Of a DNA stretch of 64,000 nucleotides, positions 51,423 to 64,000 are shown in pieces; within the stretch, counting starts at the first letter, position 1; each line of letters starts with the position of its first letter. The stretch comes from Hepsetus odoe (Eukaryota > Chordata > Actinopteri > Characiformes > Hepsetidae). The stretch is taken from NCBI GenBank assembly GCA_017165825.1, contig CM029374.1, positions 7,229,245 to 7,293,244 on the forward strand, read 5' to 3'. Made by a program: the position numbers and the translations under genes. Below the pieces are notes generated by a model, which saw only the letters and a program-made list of their open reading frames with translations, ran no database searches and was not told the origin of the DNA.

Positions 51423-52624
51423 TGTCATTATTTCACCTAGTTTTATGAAATAAAATAATTATTATTAATTATCAATAATTATATTAGTGTTAATATAATA
51501 TAATATAACATAACTATATTATATATCTGGGCACATAGGAGCTTGGGAAAGCTTTGGGAATCCTTGCAGTTATGCATTGCACCCTCTTCCCACTAGAGGG
51601 AAACAGAAAAGGCTGTTCATTTTCTAGTCTCACCAACTTACTACAATCAGTGGGGCATATCAAGGATGATCTAATGGGGTCTAGTGTACTAAAGGAAAAC
51701 TTGAAATGACCTTTTATCAATTAAATCAGTTGCCAGTGTATCAAGTGTCTGATTTAATATTGATTATGCTATGAATATTTATTTGATGGTGTATGTATTT
51801 AAGTTCCTTTTCTTATCTGCTTGCCAAGATTTGATTTGATATGAATCTCATGTCTACATATAGTGGAAGGGCTGACTAACATATGGATCTATCAGTTAAA
51901 ATAAAATAAAACATTTGAATAATTCAATAAAAAAAAAAAAAAGACAGAGGAAAGGAAATAAAATTTTATTTAATTATTTGGGTGCAGCTGCCATCTGTGT
52001 TGTGCTCTTTTTATTCCTAATTTCTGTCAGATAATCATGCCGCCTCCTTATGGTTAAAATAAAGGTTTGTTCTTTGCAGAGGGAAATGATGCATAAATAA
52101 ATGATGTATATTTACATACATAGATGAATGATGTATATTTATTTGCAAATAAAGTAAAGAAGTGAGATCCGATGGCTTGACGCATTTATTTGCAGGCGCG
52201 AAATGACATGCTTGGCACTCTCTACTTGTGAGTGGATCACAAAAGACACGTTAATACCAGGTGTGAACAGGGGTTTACATCTTTCCCCCAAATCTGTTCA
52301 ACCCTACTGAGATTCCAATATATAAGGGTATAATAAAGACTACTGTGGCTCCCATACCTCACATTCTCTTAATCCCACACTCTTATTCGCTTTGACAAAC
52401 ATATGATGGAATTAACATAACTGAACTGTTAGAACACCCACTATTGATGTACCAGGTAGTGGATTGGAAAACCAGTAGGCCCCAAACCCACAATGACACT
52501 CCAGAAATGGTATTTGATTCAGTGGATATGCTCTACAATAACTGTGCTCAGCTCAGCTCAAGTGAACATTTAATGTCCCTTTATGGCACTCCTTTGTGAC
52601 CAGTGTAAAATGAGATGAATTGCA
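51421..52624. other. gphn intron, nothing recognised
   Basis: AT-rich. No named element. Confidence 0.4.
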
Positions 52625-52866
52625 GAAGGGCAGTCTTGGCCAAGAGATTAGGGAGTTGGCCCTGAGATTGAAAGATTGTGGGTTTGATTCCCTCACCAGT
52701 AGGTCGCCCTGAGGTACCCATGAGTAAGGTAACGTCCCCTTCACTGCTCCCCAGGTGCTTTCAATAGCTGCCCCCTGCTGCATGTGTGTGTATGGGTGAA
52801 ATGCATAGAGTATGAATATCGTTGTGTTGTGCTGCATTTCACAATGAAAAGAATAGTCACTTTCAA
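52625..52866 (+). mobile_element. SINE family S1, full length with head
   Basis: Head GCCAAGAGATTAGGGAGTTG with box-B-like GTGGGTTTGATTCCC, then the CAGTAGGTCGCCCTGAGGTA body, CACTGCTCCCCAGGTGCTTT and tail TAGTCACTTTC. Confidence 0.82.
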
Positions 52867-53423
52867 AAGTGGCACATGAGATGAGAGAACACAAAAAAAA
52901 AAAAAAGGCAGTTAAGAGAGAATGGAAAATAAATTAGGTCTTCAAATAAACTGTTATGATGACATAGGAAGAAAAGAAAAAAAAAGGAAAATAGAAAATG
53001 AATAGAAATAAAATAAAGTGAAGAAACAGTTAGGAGCCAAAATCACTCCTGTACTCCATCGGTGTATTCCTATTTAGATTTAATGTTGTAGTTATTTTCT
53101 TTAGTTTAAAGAAAATAAAATCATTATTAAACATGATTAAAAACAAGGACTTATTAGTGGGTGCAACAAATTAATATAAAAGGTAAGATGACAAAACTGC
53201 CAAGCCACCCCCAAGAAAAACCACACCTCTCTTCACAGGTGGCTCATTGAGTGCAACCGCTGCTGTCTGGAATGAAATGCAGGCAGTGTGCAGGCAGCCA
53301 ATGAGGTGGCAGCAAATGGTGCCTGAGCCATGGAGAGCACAATAAATGTGCAGTGACAGGAAAGCTAAGCCTTAGGAAAAGGAGGGAGGAAGATGGATGG
53401 TGTTGGGAGGAGCAGAGTCTTAC

Positions 53424-53555
53424 TTTGGGAGTAGGGCAGGAGGCAGTGGAGAGGCGGGACTGCTGAGCACGGGGAGACTCCGAAGGCGTGGTACTGAGAG
53501 AGGCTGTGTCCCGTGGCAACACCTGAACGCCTCTTGAAATGATGGAGTCTGGAAT
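53424..53555 (-). CDS. gphn: gephyrin exon 4 of window (linker phosphorylation region)
   Basis: 132 nt, 44 codons, phase 0-0; human residues 244-288 with one residue fewer (AQQSRLS where mammals have AQATSRLS). It contains IPDSIISRGVQVLPRDTASL, then STTPSESPRAQ with Ser268 and Ser270 (reported ERK and GSK3beta/CDK5 sites controlling cluster density), and STASCPTPK with Cys284 (second reported palmitoylation site). Donor AAA|GTAAGA, acceptor CATAG|ATT. The following 13.6-kb intron contains the C4-type cassettes. Confidence 0.97.
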
Positions 53556-53744
53556 CTATGAATAAAGAGAAATTAAGTTTAAAGATGTTTCACATATACA
53601 CTTTATTCCACCATATCAATGGAAATAAACAGAACATGCCTATAATAACCTTGAAAAACAAAAGGTGACCACAGTTGGTCTGGTGTCATCATGCTCATCA
53701 TATGCCACTTTTTAAAAATTGTTTTTATATCCCTTTTTTGTTTT

Positions 53745-53875
53745 ATTAGCTGGGCTGTGGTGACATAAAGCTTAGGCACTCGATTTCATAATCGTAAGGT
53801 TACGGGTTCAAGTCACAGACCAGTAGGTTACCCTTAGTTACCCTTGTGTAAGGTAGTGTACCCAAACTCTATGCT
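53745..53875 (+). mobile_element. tRNA-derived SINE-like fragment
   Basis: Head-like GCTGTGGTGACATAAAGCTT with box-B-like GGTTACGGGTTCAAGTC, followed by S1-like CAGTAGGTTACCCTTAG and TGTGTAAGGTAG. Related to S1 but diverged. Confidence 0.6.
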
Positions 53876-54198
53876 TTTTGAAGAACATATTATTAAGCAT
53901 TTTTAAAGGAGCACTCCAGTGTTAAACTATGTTAAAGAAAAGAAAATGAATGTCTGCATCAGCCTGAAATATGCAACCATAAAATTACTACAAATGTTAC
54001 ATAGAGAAAAGTCTGTTACTTCCACTTTCTCTAATGACATACACTGTGTGCACATTTATTTTGACCATATCATAATTTGTATGCATATTTCCCACTCCAA
54101 GCTGTATAAACTCTAATGCTAATTGGACTGAACCACATCAGGTGATGTGTATTTGTGTAATGAGGGAGGGTATGGCCTGAGGAGATCAACACCCTATG

Positions 54199-54947
54199 AC
54201 AAGGTGTGCATAATTATGAGGCAGCTTTTTTTCCTCAGGCAAAATGGGCCACAAAAAGATACAATGGACTCTGGAAAAAGTCAAAAATGGTAAAAAGTCT
54301 TTAAGAGGGATGGAGCATTCTTGAAACTGATCAGATATCGGGGCACAGAATGATCACAGAACCATCAAACGGTTTGTTGCAAATTGTCAACATGTTTGCA
54401 AGAAATGCGTTGAGAAAAAAAGATGTAAACTAACTGCCAAAGATTTGAGAAGAATCAAAGAAGTTACCAGGAATCCATTATCCTCCACTGCTGTCATATT
54501 CCAGAACTGCAACCTACCTGGAGTACCCAGAAATACTAGTTGTCTAGTGCTCAGAGACATGGCCAAGGTAAGGAAGGCTGAAACCCAACCACCACTAAAC
54601 AAGACATGTAAGCTGCAAAGTCAAGACTGGGCCAAGATGTATCAGATTTTTCAAAGGTTTTATGGACTGATGAGATGAGAGAGACTCTTGATGGACCAGA
54701 TAGATGGGCGCATGGCTGGATCAGTAACTGAGACAGAGCTCCACTTCCAAATCAGACATCAGCAAGGTGGAGGTGGGGTACTAGTATGGGCTGGTATAAT
54801 TAAAGATGAGCTAGTTGTACCATTTCGGGTTGAAGATATTTTTCAGGGTTATTAATATTTTGGATTGACTGATAGCTCTGTATTTGCTCCATATTAAAAA
54901 AATAACCCTCAAAATAGTCACTTGCCTAATAATTGTGCACACAGTGT
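54199..54947 (+). mobile_element. Tc1-like transposon family E, decayed
   Basis: Left end near AAGGTGTGCATAATTATGAG, right end TGCCTAATAATTGTGCACAC. Between them are remnants of a plus-strand transposase (GHKKIQWTLEKVK-like start near 54245, RRIKEVTRNPLSSTAVIFQN at about 54448). No intact frame; the inner half is shortened to about 750 bp overall. Confidence 0.75.
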
Positions 54948-55984
54948 ATATCTTGGTTGTTTCAATCACAAGTGAACAACTTACCTTATCTGCCTGGAAC
55001 ATGCCAAGGAACAGACTCAGGCTGCGTATAAATAGCTGAATTAAACTTCCATTCCTGTCTGCTTGCCTTGATTTTGCCTGATCTGTAGCATGTGAGTCCA
55101 TCAGTCAAAATCAAGGAAAGTGGATAGGACAGGAAGATTTATTCAGCTGTTTAGATGCAGCCCTAGTCAATAATGTGGAAAATATTGCCTGTGGTAAATC
55201 ACTGTGTTAAAGATGCCATAGATTAAGAAACATAAGGAAAAAGTGGTGGTTGTATCCTAAATATTTCTGCAGCATTAGATTCAGGTAGCAATTCTTGTTT
55301 CTTGTTACTTTTGATACACAATTCCAGTTTCTATCTTGTACACAATAAGCAGCACCATCCTGGAGAGCTGAAGTGGGATTAAGAAGCAATCTGGTGGGCC
55401 AAACAGCCAAAGTGCACAGGGATCTTCCACAACAGTCCTGAGGCTTAGTACACTGCTAATTAACACTGAGGCTAATGTAAGGCCTCACAGTAAAGAGGAG
55501 CTCTAGAACTGCTTTAATTACCTAACATGCCAACAAACCCTATGCTAATAATAACACTCGCCTCCACCTAGGCCATCCAAGGAGGCCCATGTTAGGAGCA
55601 GTCCCAGTGGACAATAAAATTCTGCCCTGATGAACCTCCTCATGAATGCTAAGTAAGGGCAGCCAATAAGGCAAACATTCATAAACTGATTGCTTTGTAA
55701 TCAGGAAGGAGTTTTATATTTGATGTTTCTTTGAGGTGGTTAAAGACAACTTCCATTCAGTTTTATTCTTTTTTATTTTATGCTAGATAACCTCATTTTA
55801 AATAGTGGTGAAATGCAGAACTCCTCTCTAATCATACTCCCAATATCTGCAATCAGTCATTTTGTTGCACTGAATATAAAATCTAGCTTGTTTTTTGACC
55901 TTTCACACAGATAGCAAAATACAGTCACAAGCCTGTGCGCCTTGTCAAAGAATAAACACAAAGAAATGATACACCACCGTTACA
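54948..55984. other. gphn intron, nothing recognised
   Basis: AT-rich. No exon supported. Confidence 0.4.
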
Positions 55985-56165
55985 CTAAGGCCTCTTAAAT
56001 GACAGATGCTCTGCTCTGACTCATTGGGGCTTAAATAGCCAGGCCCCAATAAAGCACACCTGTGCCCTCATGAGCCCACCGGAGGAGGCAGGGCTTTAAG
56101 GAACGTATCCAAGCCCGCCAGGAAGGCCGTGGCGGCAGTGGAGCATACGTCAGTCCTGGAATGGG
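55985..56165 (-). mobile_element. possible LTR fragment
   Basis: Shares GACTCATTGGGGCTTAAATA (plus strand) and an adjacent CACCTGTGCC block with the LTR-like element at 60541, in the opposite orientation. The rest is GC-richer and unmatched. Confidence 0.4.
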
Positions 56166-56398
56166 CCGTCTGGACTTTAGTTCAGTTTTTGTTTAACATT
56201 TTCATCAGAGTCAAATAGAAAATAATAAGTATATATCTTTTTCTAATTACAAACAAATTACACAATGGGTTTAAATGGAGTGTGCTCCATTCTGACCATT
56301 GCTTTCCTTTACTGATTGTCCTTCAAACTGGACCTGTACCATACCAACGAAAGAGAAGGAAGGTTGAGTGGATGATATGGTGAATGGGTGTCACCTAC

Positions 56399-56515
56399 CT
56401 TTTCATCACAGGAGCAGGTGAAATGAGAGGGGGGGGTGGTGGAAGGGATGAAGCCACTCAAGGGCTGCCCACCTTTGGACATGACAACAGCATGGTTGGG
56501 ATGGAACTTCGTACT
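56399..56515 (-). CDS. gphn: gephyrin C3-type cassette exon, alternatively spliced (candidate)
   Basis: 117 nt, 39 codons, phase 0-0, in the intron after Lys243 where mammals carry C3. It starts STKFHPNHAVVM, continues GGQPLSGFI and ends CDEK. Against the 36-residue mammalian C3 peptide (from memory) the first 23 positions align without a gap: F4, A9, V10, M12, G16, Q17, P18, G21 and I23 are identical. Donor AAAG|GTAGGT is good. Acceptor CATCAG|AGT has a weak pyrimidine tract, as expected for an optional exon. C3-containing gephyrin is reported mostly outside neurons, in forms tied to cofactor synthesis. Use in this species is inferred. Confidence 0.8.
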
Positions 56516-56823
56516 CTGATGGTGAACACGGCACGAGTCAACATTTACACAGAGCGCAGGAGGGGATGGATGGCTTTAAGCAACTTCAGAGAAACAACCA
56601 GATCTTCTGCAGTTACGTAACTATTCAGCGATATACCATTTAACTTTAGCTAGTTGGTAGTCACCAAACCAGAATATCAGTGAGCTAGCAGGGCGAGCAT
56701 AAATTTACCATCAGTTTAGAAAAACATACAAAAACAGAAGCAATTATCAGGTCAGGATAAAATGCTGCCAAAAAGTTCAGCATACTGGCCCAACGATTAG
56801 TGCTCATTGCCCATTGTACTCAC

Positions 56824-57096
56824 CTTTGCAGCAATGGCAGCTGCTGTAATGTGCGAAGATCCACTGTCCTCAGTGGAGGCAACACCACTATCTTTCTTCT
56901 CTTCCTCTTCCTCCTCGCACTGGACGCCCTTGTCCTCAGTCTGCTTGTGTGGGCTGGTGACAGGAGGAGGTGACAAAGGTGGAGGAGGTGAAGGCAGGTC
57001 CTCTAGTGCATCATGCACCTCCTTCACTTTCACTACGGCGTCCCGGAGCAGATCAATGGCATGGGGCAACGCTGGCAGGATGAACTGGAAGCACTC
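56824..57096 (-). CDS. gphn: gephyrin exon 3 of window (G domain tail and linker)
   Basis: 273 nt, 91 codons, phase 0 at both ends; about residues 153-243. It begins ECFQFILPALPHAIDLLRDA (the last G-domain helices) and enters the linker. Visible linker features: proline-directed serines at 188, 194 and 200 in a Pro-rich run (reported Pin1 sites in mammals), KGVQC with Cys212 (reported palmitoylation site, inside the dynein light chain binding stretch), an acidic run of six Glu, and the end AAAIAAK. The donor AAAG|GTGAGT is where mammals can insert the C3 cassette. Confidence 0.97.
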
Positions 57097-58039
57097 CTGG
57101 AAAGAGGAACGCAGCATTGAATACTGAGCATATTAGTTTATATTAGCACATTTGCTTTTGCAATTTTTGCATTTGCTCATGAGGAAGTTTTACAAAATCC
57201 ACTACACACAGTAGTACAACTAACATATTTATCCAAATACCATGTACTAGAAATCTGGGAGAACATTAGTTGGCAAAAATGATTCTGTCTAGTGTGGAAC
57301 TCACACACTCTCATTACATCACTATGTATGTTACATGACCATGTAATAGATTACAGTATGAATATACTGTTTAAAATCACTTAAAAGCTTACAACAATGT
57401 CATTCCATTAAAAGCCATGATATTTAACATTCCATCCAGGGTTTTCAAGAATAAGGGTTATGTACAAACATTAAGCACTCATTTCACTATGCTTAGCATG
57501 GGCATGCTCACATTGATATTTCTCTGTTGGCAGAATTTGATGAGTTAAAAGAGACTAAACCAGTCTCTGTATGGATGACAAAATTTTAGGTTTGAGAAGG
57601 TTTACTCTTGAGGACTGCTGTCTGTAGGTCTTCAAGTTATTGAAGCCATTAAAGATTTAACACATTTGACACAGAAACAAAAAGTTTCAAACCTTTTATT
57701 TAGCTAACACATGGGGGATGATTTGGGATGATTAATGTGTAGTGATTTTAAACATACAAAGGTTCCAGAATGCCCTATTTCCTGCTGTCCTATTGCAGTT
57801 GACTTATCACCATGTTTAAAGCTGCTTTGTTACTGATGTGCTAATCTGACTGACCTTACAATGCATCATGCTATATGCATGTATTTTCTTTTACTAAATA
57901 TGTTTAATTTTTCCAAACTTAAAACAAGGCAAAACAAAAAAACGTATTTCTAACGACTGAGATTAAAACAAGGGTTAGTTTTAAGTAAAATATTTTAATA
58001 CATTTAGGAATTTGCTAGGGCTAGGACAAATTATTTATT
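57097..58039. other. gphn intron, nothing recognised
   Basis: AT-rich intron between exons 2 and 3. No exon or named repeat. Confidence 0.4.
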
Positions 58040-58745
58040 ACTTCTTTTTCTTTCGGCTGCTCCCATTTAGGGGTCGCCACAGTGGATCAATCGTCTCTAT
58101 TTCTTCCGGTCCTCTGCATCTTCCTCCTTCAAACCAAATATCTGCATGTCCTCTCTCACCACATCCATAAACCTCCTCTTTATTCTTCCTCTTTTCCTCT
58201 TTCCAGGCAACTTCACCTTCAACATCCTTCTTCCAATATAATCCTCATCTCTCCTCTGGACATGTCAACACCATTGCAACCTTGCTTCTCTTTGTCTCCA
58301 AAACGTCTAACCTGAGCTGTCCCTCTAATATACTCATTTCTAATCACATCCATCCTCATCACACCGAATGAAAATCTCTGCATCTTTAATTCTGACACTT
58401 CCAGCTCTGCCTCCTGTCTTTTCATCAGTGCCACCAACCCATACAACGTAGCTGGTGCTGGTCACAAATCACTCCAGCCACTCTTCTCCACCCATTCCAA
58501 CCTGCCAGCACTCTCTTCTTCTCCTTTGGCCAACAGTAGTCCAATTGGCACCAGCACTCTGTAGGCTAATAGCACTGGTGGCGATCGTTGTTAATTCTGT
58601 ATGGAATTCTGTTTTATTGTCCACGTATTGATTTGGCAAAAGTTTTACACCAGATGCCCTTCCTGATGTAACCCTCCCCAATTATCCGGGCTTGGGACCA
58701 GCACGAAGAAACACACTGGTTTGTGCATCCCTAGTGGCTGGATTG
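58040..58745 (-). mobile_element. RTE-like LINE internal-deletion derivative (copy 4)
   Basis: On the minus strand the 5' leader (GGATGCACAAACCAGTGTG, then GGAAGGGCATCTGGTG) runs to GGCCAAAGGAGAAGAAG and then jumps straight to the C-terminal RT region (GCAGGTTGGAATGGGTGG), followed by the C-terminal coding and 3' tail CAGCCGAAAGAAAAAG. The endonuclease and most of RT are missing. It is about 0.7 kb against the roughly 3-kb parent. Confidence 0.85.
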
Positions 58746-58761
58746 GACAAATTATTTAGTA

Positions 58762-60226
58762 CACTGTTAAAAAAATTAAAGGAACACTTTGAAAACACAT
58801 CATGAAACCACATTTAACAAAATCGTGCTGAATATCCAGGCTGATATGGAATGTGTTAGGAACAAAAGGATGCCACATCATTTGATGAAAATGATGAACC
58901 TACAGAGGGCTTAATTCGAAGTCACCAAGAAAAACTGTTTTAGCAGGCTAATCCAATTTGCTGAAATGTCATTGCAGCAACTCAAAAATGGTACACATTA
59001 GTTTGTATGGCCCCTACGTGCTTATATACATGCCTGACAATGTTGGAGCATGCTTCTTATATGATGACGGATGGTGTCCTTGGTTATCTCCTCCCAAATC
59101 CTGACCAGGGCATCACTGAGCTCATAAACAGTCTGAGGTGCAACCTGGTGGCGTCGGATGGACCTAAAAATTATGTTCCAGAGATGTTCTATTGTATTTA
59201 GGTCAGGCGAGCGTGGAGGCCAGTCAATGGTATCAATTCCTTCATCCTCCAGGAACTACCTGCATACTCTTGCCACATGAGGCCAAGCATTATCATGCAC
59301 CAGGAGAAACCCAGGACCCACTGCACCAACGAAGGGTCAAACAATGGGTATTGGGATTTCATCCCAATACCTAATGGTAGTCAAGGTGCCATCGTTTATC
59401 CTGTACAGGTCTGTGCGACCCTCCATGGATTTGCCTCCAGACAAACACTGACCCACCACCAAACCGAACATGCTGAACAATGTTGCAGGCAACATTCACT
59501 GCGGCTTCTCAGGACCCTTTTACGTCTGTCACATGAGCTTAGAGTGAATGTGCTCGCATCTGTGAAAAGCACAGGGCACCCAGCTTCGGACCTGCCAATT
59601 CTGGTGTTCTCTGGCAAACGCCAGTTGAGCTCCACGGTGCTGGGCAGTGAGCACAGGGATGAAGTCTGTCTCTAATGGTTTGGTCAGAGACATTCACACC
59701 AGTGGCCCACTGGAGTTCACTTTGTAGGGCTCTGGCAGTACTCATCCTGTTCCTCCTTGCACAAAGGAGCAGATACTGGTCCTGCTGATGGGTCAAGGAC
59801 CTCAGACGGCTCTGTCCAGCTCTCCTAGAGTAACTGCCTGTCTCCTGGAATCTCCTCCATGCTCTTGAGACTGTGCTGGAAGACACAGCAAACCTTCTGG
59901 CAATGGCACGTATTGATGTGCCATTCTGGTGGAGTTGAGCTGCCTGTGCAACCTCTGTAGGGTCCAGGTATTGCCTCATGCTACCAGTAGTGACACTGAC
60001 CCTGGTCAAATGCAAAATTACTGAAAAGCAGTAAGAAAAAGATGGAGGGGAAAAAAAAAATGTCTGTGTCCTCCACCTGCAAAATCATTCCTGTTTTAGG
60101 GGTCGTCTCATTGTTGCCCCTTTAGCTGACAATGATGAACAACCCCCTCTGCTACTTAACTGACCAGATCAATATCCCAGAAGTTTAACTGACTTGATAC
60201 TATACTCTGATTAAAAAGTGTTTCAC
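58762..60226 (-). mobile_element. Tc1-like transposon family F, defective
   Basis: Left end CACTGTTAAAAAAATTAAAG; the right end is decayed (TGATTAAAAAGTGTTTC at about 60210-60225). Minus-strand transposase: 60015-59539 holds a paired-type HTH (MRQYLDPTEVAQAAQLHQNG, AIARRFAVSSSTVSRAWRRF). The later DDE part, with PPRSPDLNTIEHLWNIIF near 59220-59165, is in other frames. Frameshifted and inactive. Confidence 0.87.
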
Positions 60227-60540
60227 CATGACTTATGGTTTTGATAACTGATTCACAGTTTGTTTTATTTTTTTCCAAGCCACAAAATTTATTTCTCAAA
60301 TAAGAAGACATTTCATTATTAAAGCACTTTAGGAAAAAAATGAATTGTTACTTCATAGTAAAAAACTGTTGTTTAGGAAACCATCAAAAAAAAAAAAAAA
60401 AAAAAAAAACCCCACACACAGCAATGCCTTTCATGCATCCACTAAAGTTAAAAAAAAAAGTGCATATGATAGTGCATATGATTTAAATTTTGAATGAAAG
60501 TAGCAGAAAAATGCTCAATGTAACATTTAAAAAAAATGTC

Positions 60541-60795
60541 TGTCACAGATTTGGTACAGTAGAGGGCGCTCTGTTTTGACTGAGCACAGCTGAGCTCATT
60601 AAGGCACAGGTGCGCTTCATTAGGACTGGCTATTTAAGCCCCAATGAGTCAGAACAAAGCGTTGCTCATTAACAGAGACATAGCCTCCAAGTAATGTTTT
60701 TTTTTGCTTTATTTTGGTTACTATGGAAAATAAAGTTAAGTTCTTGATCTCTGGCTCTGCGTTGATGTCCTACCCCGCACCACACCAGCGTTACA
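60541..60795 (+). mobile_element. possible solo LTR
   Basis: 255 bp with TG...CA ends (TGTCACAG...CGTTACA), a TATA-like CTATTTAAG at about 60630, and AATAAA near 60728, in the order expected for an LTR. No clear target duplication and no internal retrotransposon nearby. Confidence 0.45.
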
Positions 60796-61479
60796 CCAAT
60801 ATAATGGAATGTATGCAAGAAACATCTGATGAATCATCTCAGATATGTAAATGTAATATAGAACTAATATTCTCTGAAGAGGATGAGAGTTTTAGCTGAC
60901 TATGGATACATTGTTGCCCTCTACTGTACCACAGTGACAAAACTTCAAAATTGCAGTTGATTATAAAATGAGAAAATAAAAAATAGTGGTGATTATGTGA
61001 AGTATGTAAAATGCTATCCAGGTATTGGATATCCAGGTACAGCTATATGGTTCAAAAACTAAAGTATCTGTTGGTGGGGTTTGTATGTGTGATAGAAGTG
61101 GTATATCTGGACAGGCTCCATAAGCCTAAAACCATCCTGACAGCCATCTGTCAGTACCTTTTACCCTAAAAGAGAAACTGCTGGGTCCATAGAGAACGAA
61201 CACCTTTCACTCTGTCACCCCTTTCGCAAAGACTTTTTTTTGACGTTTCTGAATGGACCGTCCTTCAGTATTTGAAACTGAGCATCATCCATTGGCTATA
61301 TCATTTCTTTTCATAAATGCTGTCTGAACTGTGAACAACAGTATGAACTGTTTGAACAACAGTATAATGAAGCAGCATTTTTTTTATTTATTTTTTTTTT
61401 TAAGTGCTTATCCAGATCTACATGTAGTCTGGTTTAGCAAATTCCCATGTCCTTTCCAGTATCTATGCAAGGGTAAAGT
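60796..61479. other. gphn intron, nothing recognised
   Basis: AT-rich. No feature supported. Confidence 0.4.
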
Positions 61480-61960
61480 ACTGACCTGATGTTCCATGGC
61501 CAGGGCGGAATCTACCTTGCTCCTACTGAATCTGTGGTTTGACAGTTATGTGGTGCCTCTTTTTCAGTTCCAGTACCCTGACATAAATTTTTCCAGGAAG
61601 ACTGAGTAGTGTGATACAGGAATAACTGGAGCACACATTCCGGTACCCTTTTTTAAAAAATGGGGACCACCACCCCTCTCTGCAACTAAAAAAAGGTACT
61701 GTGTCCGACATCCATGCCACATGGATGTGTCAGCCATGAAAACACAAGAATGTCCAAAGCATTCAGTATTTCAGGACGTCGCTCATTCACCCTCGGCACC
61801 TTGCTGTTGAGTTTTCTGAATGCCTCAGTGACCTCTGCAAAGGAAACAGTAGATGACACCACTAAATCATCCAGCCCTGGGGCTGGAAAGGGCATGTCTG
61901 TAGGTTTTGGAGATCCTCAGTGTTCCAGTGTTCCACTGGGACAAACTCCAAAACAGCATC
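61480..61960 (-). mobile_element. LINE reverse transcriptase fragment, non-RTE family
   Basis: Minus-strand broken frames: 61895-61686 with LDDLVVSSTVSFAEVTEAFR and LNALDILVFSWLT, then 61720-61523 with a degraded SPFFKKGYRNVCSSY and ITLLSLPGKIYVRVLE. These match the fingers/palm start of a fish LINE RT distinct from the RTE-like copies. Stops and frameshifts throughout. Confidence 0.7.
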
Positions 61961-63642
<1,682 letters not shown>

Positions 63643-63656
63643 CTGCAGAGGAAGAG

Positions 63657-63658
<2 letters not shown>

Positions 63659-63692
<34 letters not shown>
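63659..63692. repeat. (CA)n microsatellite
   Basis: About 17 CA units starting 16 bp upstream (in gene sense) of the first exon in the window. Confidence 0.92.
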
Positions 63693-63694
<2 letters not shown>

Positions 63695-64000
63695 GCTAAA
63701 CTAACATGGTTGTATATAAGCAGACACTACAACATGAAACCAACAATCAAGCTAAAGCAGTGCAACAAAGAGTGTTTCTCTTAATTCACACTCCTAGAGC
63801 TCTTTGATGTCTTTTGCTTTTCATGAAGGAAACTCATGTCAAGCACTTTCGAAATGTCTTATCTCCTGATCAGCTCTTTTTTCTCAAATCCTTGTACCAG
63901 AACAATTTTTTGCTTCAATCACAAACACACGTTCATACAAATAAGCAAAAGAAGAGTTAGAGTAAGTATACTTTTAAAAAGATTTTAAAAAGTTTTAATC

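Overview
This is a stretch of a vertebrate nuclear genome, almost certainly from a ray-finned (teleost) fish. Coding sequence occurs as short exons with GT/AG (once GC/AG) borders and matching phases. The spaces between them are AT-rich and full of fish-type mobile elements: several Tc1-like DNA transposons, RTE/BovB-like LINEs, tRNA-headed SINEs and long (CA)n, (TA)n and (GA)n tracts. Nothing bacterial or phage-like is present.

The single recognisable gene is gephyrin (gphn), on the minus strand. Eighteen constitutive coding exons run from 63642 down to the stop codon at 13319-13321. They join with consistent phases into 637 codons, corresponding to about residues 99-736 of the 736-residue mammalian protein (numbering recalled from memory). 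The first ~98 residues and the promoter lie beyond the right edge. Gephyrin is both the postsynaptic scaffold for glycine and GABA-A receptors and the enzyme that inserts molybdenum into molybdopterin. The window holds the end of the G (MogA-like) domain, the whole phosphorylated and palmitoylated linker, and the whole E (MoeA-like) domain.

Four further minus-strand exons fit the linker introns in phase 0-0 and look like alternative cassettes: a diverged C3 cassette (56399-56515), a well conserved C4-type cassette (45501-45542), and two I could not match to a named mammalian cassette (44361-44435, strong; 41224-41286, weaker). These are the most biologically interesting part of the window.

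Layout: 1-3.0 kb intergenic with small retroposons; 3.0-3.7 kb CpG-rich, probably the promoter and first exon of the next gene on the minus strand; 4.2-11.7 kb two decayed RTE-like LINEs and a Tc1 fragment; ~11.9-13.3 kb presumed gphn 3' UTR; 13.3-25.5 kb twelve closely spaced E-domain exons; 25.5-39.2 kb one large intron with three Tc1 families, one nested in another; 39.2-57.1 kb the linker exons and cassettes; 57.1-63.4 kb an intron with a LINE deletion derivative, a Tc1 element, a possible solo LTR and an RT fragment; 63.4-63.6 kb the last two G-domain exons. I see no CRISPR array, tRNA or rRNA gene, or wholly new system.
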